Positions 24,301 through 30,665 of a stretch of 31,444 nt of DNA are shown one piece after another. Both the position numbers and the translations under genes were made by a program. Below the pieces are notes generated by a model that had not been told where the DNA came from, ran no database searches, and saw only the letters and a list, made by a program, of their open reading frames with translations. This DNA comes from UBA1081 sp045658165 (GTDB taxonomy: Bacteria; Bacillota; Clostridia; Oscillospirales; Acutalibacteraceae): positions 1 to 31,444 of the forward strand of contig JAZOUN010000168.1 of assembly GCA_045658165.1 (NCBI GenBank), read 5' to 3'. Numbering within the stretch: position 1 is the stretch's first letter; each line of letters opens with the position of its first letter.

Positions 24301-26754
24301 GTAAATACATACACAGTCACATGGGTAAATGAAGACGGCACTGTTCTTGAAACAGACGAAAACGTTGAATACGGTGAAACACCCAATTATGACGGTGAAA
24401 CACCCACAAAGGCTGCAACAGCTCAGTATACATATACATTCAAGAGCTGGGATAAGAAGATTGCTGCTGTAACAGGCGATGTAACATACACAGCTACATA
24501 CAATGCGGTTGTAAATGAATACACTGTTACATGGCAGTATGAAGACGGCACACTTATCAAGTCAGAAAGCGTTGCATACGGTGCAACACCCGAATATAAG
24601 GGTACAACACCTAAGAAAGATGCAGATGCACAGTATACATACACATTTGCAGGTTGGACACCCGCAGTCAGTGAAGTAACAGGCGAAGCTGTTTATACAG
24701 CAGTATTTGATTCAACAGTAAACAAGTACACAGTTACTTGGGTAAATGAAGACGGTACTGTTCTTGAAACAGACGAAAACGTTGAATACGGTGCAACACC
24801 CGTATATGACGGTGCAGAACCCACAAAGGCTGCAACTGCTCAGTATACATATACATTCAAGAGCTGGGATAAGGCAATCGCTGAAGTAACAGGTAATGTT
24901 ACATACACAGCAACTTACACATCAACAGTCAACACATACACAGTAACATGGGTAGTTGACGGTGAAACTGTTGAAACAGATGAAAATGTTGAATACGGCA
25001 CAATGGCTTCTTACAACAGTGCAGAACCCACAAGAGAAGCAACAGCTCAGTATACATATACATTCAAGGGCTGGACACCTGTAGTTTCAACTGTAACAGG
25101 TGACGTAACTTACACAGCTGAATTCGATTCAACAGTTAACACATACACAGTAACATGGGTAGTTAACGGTGAAACTGTTGAAACAGATGAAAACGTTGCT
25201 TACGGTGCAATGCCTGAGTTCAACGGTTCAACAGATAAGGCTTCCACTAACACAACTGTATACACATTTGCAGGTTGGGATAAGGCAGTTTCTGAAGTAA
25301 CAGGTGATGTAACTTACACTGCAACTTACACAGAAACAGACAGGCTCTACACAATCACATGGATTGTTGACGGCAATTCCACAACAGCAACATACAAGTA
25401 TAATGAGACTCCTGTATTCACAGGCTCAACAGACAAGGCTCCCACAGAATCTCGTACATACGAATTCAAGGGCTGGACACCTGCAGTTGCTCCCGTAACA
25501 GGTGATGCAACATACACAGCAGAATATTATGTAACTATCAAGAAATACACAGTTACATGGGTACTTAAAGATTCAGTTATCAAGACAGATGTTGAATACG
25601 GTACTGTACCTGCATTCAATGATGAAATCAAGCAGTATAAGGATGAAACAACTGTTTACACATTCTCAAAGTGGGATAAGGATCTTGTAGCTGTAACAGA
25701 AGATGTTACATACACAGCTGTTTACACAACAGCTCCCAGAGAATACATTGTATCATGGTATGTTGACGGTGCGCTTTATACAACAACTTCTGTAGCATAC
25801 AATACAGTAATTTCTGCTCCTGACCTTATCGTTCAGAAGGAAGGCTATACAGCAAAATGGGATATGACTGTTTCTGTAATGCCTGCAGATAATGTCAGAA
25901 TTGATGCAATCTTTGTTCCCAAGCCGTATCCTGTATTCTGGCAGGTAGACGGTAACATCATTTATGCTGAATCAGTAGCATTCGGCAGTGCAATTCCTGA
26001 TAAGGCTGTTCCTTCAAAGCCCGGTCATACAGGTAAGTGGGTAAATGTTCCTGAAACAATGATTGCAGGTACTGTTACAATCTCTGCTGAATATACACCT
26101 AACAAGTATTCAGTAATCTGGAGAATCGGTGATGAACAGAGCACTGATGTTGCAGTATACGGTACAACTTATGTTCTTGTATTTGATACAGAAACACTTC
26201 CTGCAGATATCAGAGTTACTGTAGGCGGTTCAATCCTCAGTAAAGAATACTACACATATGATACAATCAGCGGCACACTTACAATCGCAGGTTCAGCAAT
26301 CACAGGAAACATCAATATTGTTTCTGTTGCTTCTGACGGTGATGTAAATATTATCCTTAACATCTTCAACGGTACATCTTCCAACAAGAATGTGATCGTT
26401 CCTCAGAAATATGCATACCATACACAGATTACTGCAGATAAGGGATATCTTCTTCCCGAATCAATTATGGTATATGTAGACGGTCTCCTTATTAACGAAG
26501 GCTATACATATGATGCAAAGACAGGTCGTATCACAATCAATGCTGAAATGGTTATCGGCGAACTTGAAATCTATGCTGAATGTCAGAAAGATCCTTCAAG
26601 CAAACCCACTGTTGACGGTGAAGGCGAATGTAAATGTAATTGTCACAGCGAGAACGCATTTATCAAGCTGTTCTATGATATTGCTACATTCTTCCGTAGA
26701 ATTTTCGGTATGAAACAGTATCAGTATTGTGCATGCGGTGACGCTCACTGGTAA
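18340..26754 (+). CDS. Giant secreted multi-repeat surface protein with C-terminal Cys/His module
   Basis: About 2804 residues. A signal peptide (KKNSKKW, then the hydrophobic LSLFFAVAIVLSATLVGIAAA, likely cut near residue 30) sends it out. Next come: an unrecognised N-terminal domain with two related DLN-x-GGD-x-IYxYY segments (to ~250); a FIVAR-like helical domain (~250-322); an InlB/Flg_new-type unit with DPNGG and GYTFKGW (~322-397); a carbohydrate-binding-like beta domain (~401-540); another InlB-like unit; about 29 tandem units (606-2589); two beta segments; and a tail with CKCNCH (2764-2769) and CACGDAHW at the end. There is no LPXTG, SLH or GW anchor. ATG 18340 was preferred over 18325 because GGAGATGA precedes it and it starts the signal peptide cleanly. 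Likely an adhesin or stalk; function unproven. Confidence 0.9.
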   Translation: MKKNSKKWLSLFFAVAIVLSATLVGIAAAEMRAANDPATVADGYYEREYYYTSGTQFVIDVAIGAREHSGSASGRENEAKNYLTNAGYTLLGKELNAGSSKSGRHYTHMGYKTGTDESKAIRAIAFYNGGTAPSSFTYNINGYDCTFYPVTTSYVDSSSSSGAAFDLNKGVGGDTIYMYYTRDPNAGPPITAFDYDENSTNDSGNACQIPAVWLNTNSKATAGNVADLNANAGGDYIYIYYAQQNSTEVDTDALRTAVNSALSKNSANYTSDTYSKLTTAYNSANTIITDYNTYGLSGAYDQTAINSATTALNDAINGLKTTVYLDPNGGTLNGSTAKTSTTVQIGGSSSYGFSVSSYVPVRTGYTFKGWAASSSATAGSTGTVNVGFNQTLYATWKPNEYTVLFDNLLDFSKWNTSSANNGTISNVTANGFTLTSNDGVGEGTSVSPLFPVTAGKQYKIDADFQGDGWDVYIFFYDDSTQSGTGLEFEDGPKNRFSSAGVNPERTFTAPAGATRAGLRVDANGANNTVTFSNIRVYEVGTVANGVSYETSKSVTFDSTYGELPVPTRTGFEFLYWEKADGTKLNSTDAVTAGNVYVVSKWKSLGYTITWKNYDGTVLETDEGVAEGVTPTYNGATPTKPGDAQYTYTFTGWSPAVTAATKDAEYTAQFSSSVNSYTVTWDVEGTTKTQTYKYGDTPVYPNGTPSKAGDAQYTYTFKGWDKEISKVTGDITYKAVFDSEVNKYIVTWVNEDGTVLETDENVPYGTTPKYDGAEPTKAATKQYTYTFAGWDKEITDVTGNITYTATFTGTVNKYTVVWKNYDGEVLATETYDFGAMPEYKGAEPEKEGNTQYTYTFNDWTPVVLIVTDNAEYTATFTETVNKYTVTWVNYDGTVLETDENVPYGTIPSYDGETPVKAGDAQYSYVWNNWTTEVSAVTGDVTYTAAFDETINEYTISWVVEGETVDTDTVAYGETPAYTGATPEKAATAQYSYTFTKWSPEIVAVTGDATYTAEFEESTNVYTVTWNNYDGTELDTDEVAYGDTPAYTGATPVKAGDVQYSYEFKGWTPEISAVTGDVTYTAVFEEVVNTYLVTWLNADGTVLATESVAYGSTPEYTGETPTKAADAQYTYTFAGWTPEVTAVTGAAVYTATYTSTVNTYTVTWKNADGTVLETDENVEYGATPEYNDAQPTKDMDAQYIYSFKGWTPEVTTVTGDVAYTAEYNTTLRTYTITWVDEDGTDLETDENVPYGTTPEYNGETPEKAATAQYTYAFAGWTPAVADVTGNATYKATYTSTVNTYTVTWVVDGETVETDENVEYGTMASYNGAEPTREATAQYTYTFKGWDKEIATVKGDVTYTAEFDSTVNEYTVTWVNDDNSVLETDENVEFGATPNYDGETPTKAADAQYTYTFAGWTPAVSTVSGDITYKATYNTTVNKYTVTWKNADGTVLETDTNVAYGAMPTYDGSDPLKASTAQYEYTFKGWTPAVDTVKGNVTYTAEFNENVREYTITWDVEGVKSTTTVKYGETPVMADPTKDETPEYKYNFTGWTPAIAPVTGEATYTAGFEPVAQVYTVTWYKADNTTVYKTEEVAYGSAIPSIDVPEEEGLIGAWLNVPATMPAEDVHIYVEYIQDGITVTWIIDENTSYKTAVRQNAQITPNAEWETYPETAQYKYTFIGWSETNSADDVITAGQFPVVTESDSDKTYYAIFDREVKSYTVTWVVNGETVETDTVPYGTMAEYNGAEPTREATAQYTYEFTGWDKAFAEVTGNVTYKAEFNANLNYYSVTWVVNNETVEVDSVAYGDIPAYTGETPTQDATAQYTYTFKGWSPAISAVTGEAVYTAVFDATVNEYTVTWVNDDNTVIETDEDVPYGTMASYDSAEPTKTATAQYTYTFAGWDKTISEVTGNVTYKATYTSTVNTYTVTWVVDGETVETDENVPYGTMASYNGAEPTREATAQYTYSFKGWTPAVATVTGNATYTAEFNSTVNTYTVTWVNEDGTVLETDENVEYGETPNYDGETPTKAATAQYTYTFKSWDKKIAAVTGDVTYTATYNAVVNEYTVTWQYEDGTLIKSESVAYGATPEYKGTTPKKDADAQYTYTFAGWTPAVSEVTGEAVYTAVFDSTVNKYTVTWVNEDGTVLETDENVEYGATPVYDGAEPTKAATAQYTYTFKSWDKAIAEVTGNVTYTATYTSTVNTYTVTWVVDGETVETDENVEYGTMASYNSAEPTREATAQYTYTFKGWTPVVSTVTGDVTYTAEFDSTVNTYTVTWVVNGETVETDENVAYGAMPEFNGSTDKASTNTTVYTFAGWDKAVSEVTGDVTYTATYTETDRLYTITWIVDGNSTTATYKYNETPVFTGSTDKAPTESRTYEFKGWTPAVAPVTGDATYTAEYYVTIKKYTVTWVLKDSVIKTDVEYGTVPAFNDEIKQYKDETTVYTFSKWDKDLVAVTEDVTYTAVYTTAPREYIVSWYVDGALYTTTSVAYNTVISAPDLIVQKEGYTAKWDMTVSVMPADNVRIDAIFVPKPYPVFWQVDGNIIYAESVAFGSAIPDKAVPSKPGHTGKWVNVPETMIAGTVTISAEYTPNKYSVIWRIGDEQSTDVAVYGTTYVLVFDTETLPADIRVTVGGSILSKEYYTYDTISGTLTIAGSAITGNINIVSVASDGDVNIILNIFNGTSSNKNVIVPQKYAYHTQITADKGYLLPESIMVYVDGLLINEGYTYDAKTGRITINAEMVIGELEIYAECQKDPSSKPTVDGEGECKCNCHSENAFIKLFYDIATFFRRIFGMKQYQYCACGDAHW
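20155..26106 (+). repeat. Tandem ~205-bp coding repeats (about 29 units)
   Basis: Each unit starts with YTVTW and follows the pattern YTVTWxNxDGTVLETDENVxYG, then TPxYxGxTPTKAATAQYTYTFxGW, then VTGxVTYTAxF. Most are 66-70 residues; units 14-16 and 26-29 are shorter or divergent, the usual decay at array ends and at one internal point. The GW and YTATY endings recall Listeria-Bacteroides (InlB B-repeat/Flg_new) modules, which form short beta-grasp-like domains in stalks. Units at 22231, 24103 and 24937 are almost the same at DNA level, so recent recombination within the array is likely. Periodicity was judged by eye. Confidence 0.9.
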
Positions 26755-26770
26755 TCAATAACTTTTAACA

Positions 26771-26803
26771 AAAAGCTCTCCGATGAAAATCGGGGAGCTT
26801 TTG
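26771..26803 (+). terminator. Terminator of the giant surface-protein gene
   Basis: AAAAGCTCTCCGAT (26771-26784) pairs with ATCGGGGAGCTTTT (26789-26802), with one T-G wobble and a GAAA tetraloop, starting 17 nt after the stop. Confidence 0.85.
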
Positions 26804-26881
26804 TGCGTAATGTACAATTATTAACGCTGATTTTATACACCGAGAATAAAATAAATAGTACAAATTGATACGTGTTTGTGT

Positions 26882-26887
26882 TATAAT
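26882..26887 (+). promoter_or_regulatory. Extended -10 of the GPH-GH125 operon promoter
   Basis: A consensus TATAAT with TG at the extended position lies 23 nt ahead of the start codon. The -35 region (TACAAA, 17 nt upstream) is poor, so the promoter may be weak or activator-dependent. AGGAGG (26898-26903) follows. Confidence 0.5.
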
Positions 26888-26910
26888 TACATAAGATAGG
26901 AGGACGAAAA

Positions 26911-29331
26911 ATGAATCTGAAAACAAAAGCTACAGATATGTTCGGAAAATTAAAAACATATTGGAAAAAGCCCATGAAGGGCAGATATGTTCCTTTCAGA
27001 GAAATTGCCGCATATTCGGGCGGTGGTATCGGCGCATATATGGTTATGACGCTCGGTAGTGCATGTATTCTCGGTACAGGTAACACACTTATTTCAAGTA
27101 CACTCGGTGTTGATGCAACCGATATGTACATTCTTTATGTTATTGCTGTTCTTGCAAACATCCCTCTTACAGGTATCAGAGCAAATATCATTGATAACAC
27201 TCGAAACAAAGCCGGTAAATACAGACCTTACATAGTTTCTATGGGTATTCCCACTGCAATCATCTGTATTCTTATGGTCTGGTTCCCGTACGATAAGCTC
27301 GGTTATCTTCTTGGTGACGGCGAAATTTTCGGCGAAAGCTATGCTTACGTTGCGAAGTGTACAATAATTCTGATTCTTGATCTGTTATTGCACTTCTTCT
27401 ATTATTTCTTCTACGATGCTTATGAAAATCTTATTCACGTTCTTTCTCCTGATACTCAGGAAAGAGCGGACGTAGCATCAATTAAGAGTATTGTTTATTC
27501 TTTTGCTCCGTCAATTGTAAATCTTTTTACACCATTTATTGCAGGTACACTTTTCCACACAAATTCAACAGATATCCGTGTCTACAGATTCCTTTATCCT
27601 ATACTCGGTGTATTGGGTATATTACTTTGTATTGTTGTTTATAAATACACAGAAGAAAGAATCGTTCAGGCAAGAACTCACGTTGTTCAGGTTCGTTTTA
27701 TGGATGCGCTTCGTGAAGTTGCAAAGAATAAATATTTCTGGATAATCTCTCTTGCAGGTTGGCTTGGTTTCCTTGAATTAGCATTCCAGAATATTCTTTA
27801 CTGGCTTTATAATTACGGAGGTCTTGTATCCGGTCCTGTTTTCGGTCTTATTCAGACTGTTTACGGAAATGCATCTCTCTGGGGTATGCTTCTTGCACCT
27901 TTCTGTATCAGAAAATGGGGTAAAAAATCTGTCCTTATTGCTACTAATATATTTAACATCATTTTTATTCTTATGATGCTTCCTTCAACTGCACAGATAA
28001 ACGGAGCAACAATGTGGCTTGTTCTTGCTTGTCTGTATCTTAACGGTTTTATGGGTTCGTTTGCTCATATTCTCAATCCTGCAATTCAGGCAGATATCCG
28101 TGACTATCAGCAGTACAAAACAGGTGAGCGTATTGACGGTATGTTTGCTGCAGTAGGAACAGTAGGTACAATCATCACTCTTGCAACATCTTCCGTGCTT
28201 CCCTTTATTTATGAAAAAGGCGGTATTACAAAAGAAAATGCAGCAATCGTAACCTCCAATCCGAACATTCTTAACAGAATGCTCGGTGACGGCAAAACTG
28301 TAGGCCAGATTCTTGCAGAGCAGTTTGCAAACGGTCAGGACAGTTATACAAATGCATATTCTGCATTGTACGACCTTGATATTCTCCAGAATCTTCTTCA
28401 TGTTCTTATTGTTATTTCTGCAGTCGGTGCGTTAATGAATGTTGTGCCTTATTTTTGGTACGATTTCAGCGAAATAAAGCAGAAGTCAGTTATCCGTGTT
28501 CTTAAAGTTCGTGCAATGTTTGAAGACTACGGTAACGGTATCCTTAACGATAATGCACTTGTTGAAACAGTTGATATTATCAGAACATCAAGAGAAATGG
28601 CAGTTGCAGAGCCTAAAGTGCTTGATAAAAAATCATATAAATCAATGACTGACAAAGCTCTTCGTAAAGCTGCTAAGAAACAGTATAATGAAGATAAAAA
28701 TTTCAATGATGAAATTGAAATAGCAAAGTTTGTCTGCGATGAACTTGATAAATTCTCAAGACCTGAATTTATTTCACAGGTCGCTTTGAGTGAAAGAGTA
28801 TGTGCAGCAGGACTTGCAGGTATTCATTCTCTTCAGCTTGCAGATATCAATAAAGAACTCGGCGATGCAAGAAGCATGCCTAAGTCTTCTGAAGCTGAAA
28901 AAGAATCAAGAAAGACTGCAATCGAAATTGCAAAGAATAAAAAGCTTGCATATAAAACCATTCAGAAGAATTATGCAAAAGTTGAAGATTTTGTTCAGCC
29001 CGACTTTGCAGTTCTTCAGCACTATTTTGATATGGAAGATGAATGCGATGTAAAGCTCAAGGCTCTTTACAATGAACAGCATCTTGCAAAGAAATCAAAG
29101 GATTATATCAGAGCAGGCGAGATTAAAAATGAAATCGCAGATGTTGAGGCACAGCGTAAAGAGGCTCGTAAGATGTCCAAGCTTGAAACAGACAGTCATG
29201 CAAACTTCAACCGTGCTGCAAAACCGTATCTTGATGCAGAAAAGCTTCTTAAACAGAAAGAAAACTACACTCACTTTGATGAGATTGCTGCGATGTATGA
29301 TGATGCAAAAGCAAGAATTGAACAGGAATAG
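26911..29331 (+). CDS. GPH/MFS-type sugar symporter with long charged C-terminal extension
   Basis: Of 806 residues, about the first 530 form a 12-helix carrier related to the GPH family: the loop IDNTRNKAGKYRPYI (about 92-106) is a variant of its DRTxxxxGxxRxY signature. The remaining ~275 residues are soluble, rich in Lys, Glu, Asp and Ala, and largely helical or coiled-coil by pattern (for example LKALYNEQHLAKKSKDYIRA). They lack the IIA-type domain found on LacS. The start is set by AGGAGG seven nt upstream. The next gene, GH125 mannosidase, begins 17 nt after the stop, so the likely cargo is an alpha-mannoside taken up whole. That assignment rests on neighbourhood alone. Confidence 0.85.
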   Translation: MNLKTKATDMFGKLKTYWKKPMKGRYVPFREIAAYSGGGIGAYMVMTLGSACILGTGNTLISSTLGVDATDMYILYVIAVLANIPLTGIRANIIDNTRNKAGKYRPYIVSMGIPTAIICILMVWFPYDKLGYLLGDGEIFGESYAYVAKCTIILILDLLLHFFYYFFYDAYENLIHVLSPDTQERADVASIKSIVYSFAPSIVNLFTPFIAGTLFHTNSTDIRVYRFLYPILGVLGILLCIVVYKYTEERIVQARTHVVQVRFMDALREVAKNKYFWIISLAGWLGFLELAFQNILYWLYNYGGLVSGPVFGLIQTVYGNASLWGMLLAPFCIRKWGKKSVLIATNIFNIIFILMMLPSTAQINGATMWLVLACLYLNGFMGSFAHILNPAIQADIRDYQQYKTGERIDGMFAAVGTVGTIITLATSSVLPFIYEKGGITKENAAIVTSNPNILNRMLGDGKTVGQILAEQFANGQDSYTNAYSALYDLDILQNLLHVLIVISAVGALMNVVPYFWYDFSEIKQKSVIRVLKVRAMFEDYGNGILNDNALVETVDIIRTSREMAVAEPKVLDKKSYKSMTDKALRKAAKKQYNEDKNFNDEIEIAKFVCDELDKFSRPEFISQVALSERVCAAGLAGIHSLQLADINKELGDARSMPKSSEAEKESRKTAIEIAKNKKLAYKTIQKNYAKVEDFVQPDFAVLQHYFDMEDECDVKLKALYNEQHLAKKSKDYIRAGEIKNEIADVEAQRKEARKMSKLETDSHANFNRAAKPYLDAEKLLKQKENYTHFDEIAAMYDDAKARIEQE

Positions 29332-29348
29332 TATAAAAGGTGAAATCT

Positions 29349-30599
29349 ATGGCATACGAAAAATTATACGAGAAGCTTGATAATTCTCTTGCAGCTCTCA
29401 GCAGTGACAGACTTTGTGAAATGTTCAGAAAATGCTATCTGAACACACTTGAAACTACTGTAAAGTATGATGATGACGGTAATGTGTTCATTATAACAGG
29501 TGATATAGAGGCTATGTGGCTGCGTGACAGCAGTGTACAGGTCAGTCATTATGTAAGAGCAGCAAAGGAAGATCCTGACTCGAAAAAGCTTGTAAAAAGC
29601 CTTATAGAGCGTCAGTTCGGGCTTATCTGTCTTGACCCTTATGCAAATGCTTTTAATGAATCTGCAAACGGCAGAGGGCATCAGGACGATACAGTAAAGC
29701 TTGATATTGTATGGGAACGTAAGTATGAAATAGATTCACTTGTTTATCCGTTGTGGCTTGTTAACAGATATTATGAGAATACAGGCGATAAAGAGATTTT
29801 CGGTGATCTTTTTACAAAAACATACAAAGTTATTCTTGATACATTCAATACTGAACAGGATCCCAAAAATTCTGAATATTATTTCAGAAGAACAGGGGAG
29901 GACAGTCAGGATACTCTTGACAACAACGGCTACGGTTCTGATTATTCTTATACAGGTATGGTCAGAAGTGCGTTCAGACCCAGTGATGACAGATGTATTT
30001 ACCCGTTTCTTGTTCCGGCAAACATGTTTATCGTTGCAACAATAAAGAATCTTCACAAAAATCTTGAATTGGCAGGAATTGAAAATATCAATAAAGAACA
30101 GGCAGAAAAGCTCTGTGCAGATATTGAAAAGGGTATTGCAGATTTTGCTGTTGTCGAAACAGAAAACGGTAAAGTTTATGCTTATGAAGTTGATGGTCTG
30201 GGAAATAAGCTTATGATGGATGATGCAAATGTTCCGAGTCTGCTTTCACTTCCGTATCTCGGTTATTGTGAGAAAGATGATGAATTGTATCTTAATACCC
30301 GTAAGTTTGTTCTCAGTAAAGCAAATCCTTATTATTTTGAAGGATCTGCTGCAAAGGGGATAGGCAGTCCTCATACTCCTGAAAATTACATCTGGCATAT
30401 CGGATTGCTCATTGAAGGTCTTACAACAGATGATAAATCGGAAATTCAGAGAATTTTTGATACCCTTATGTCAACTGATGCAGGTACAGGATTTATGCAT
30501 GAAGGCTTTGATTGTGATAATCCCGAAAAATTCACAAGAAGCTGGTTTGCTTGGGCAAATACACTTTTTGCAATCTTTGTAATGGATAAAATAATGTAA
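29349..30599 (+). CDS. GH125 exo-alpha-1,6-mannosidase
   Basis: The 416-residue protein matches the GH125 (DUF1237) family, metal-independent inverting exo-mannosidases that release terminal alpha-1,6-linked mannose from N-glycan-derived chains. Visible signatures are GDIEAMWLRDSSVQVSHY near residue 50, NGRGHQDD, YTGMVRSAFRPSDD (about 200-214, containing the presumed acid Asp), GIGSPHTPENYIWHIGLLIEGL, and GFMHEGFDCDNPEKFTRSWFAWANTLF near 382-408 with the presumed base Glu. There is no signal peptide, so it works inside the cell on imported sugar, matching the transporter just upstream. The ATG at 29349 has AAAGGTGA five to six nt before it; a GTG at 29340 lies within that site and was rejected. 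Confidence 0.93.
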   Translation: MAYEKLYEKLDNSLAALSSDRLCEMFRKCYLNTLETTVKYDDDGNVFIITGDIEAMWLRDSSVQVSHYVRAAKEDPDSKKLVKSLIERQFGLICLDPYANAFNESANGRGHQDDTVKLDIVWERKYEIDSLVYPLWLVNRYYENTGDKEIFGDLFTKTYKVILDTFNTEQDPKNSEYYFRRTGEDSQDTLDNNGYGSDYSYTGMVRSAFRPSDDRCIYPFLVPANMFIVATIKNLHKNLELAGIENINKEQAEKLCADIEKGIADFAVVETENGKVYAYEVDGLGNKLMMDDANVPSLLSLPYLGYCEKDDELYLNTRKFVLSKANPYYFEGSAAKGIGSPHTPENYIWHIGLLIEGLTTDDKSEIQRIFDTLMSTDAGTGFMHEGFDCDNPEKFTRSWFAWANTLFAIFVMDKIM

Positions 30600-30621
30600 T
30601 TATTTAACTTAATAAAAAATC

Positions 30622-30650
30622 AAGCCACTTCATAATGAAGTGGCTTTGTT
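30622..30650. terminator. Bidirectional terminator between GH125 and fucI
   Basis: AAGCCACTTCAT (30622-30633) and ATGAAGTGGCTT (30635-30646) form a near-perfect palindrome. On the minus strand it is followed by TTTTTT (30613-30619 region); on the plus strand the tail is T-rich but mixed. Confidence 0.8.
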
Positions 30651-30665
30651 GTTGTATTATTTATA

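Noticed and set aside
20155..26106. CRISPR-like periodic repeats
   Set aside because: Period is about 205 bp, repeats are divergent, and the whole stretch is one open frame with protein-level periodicity.
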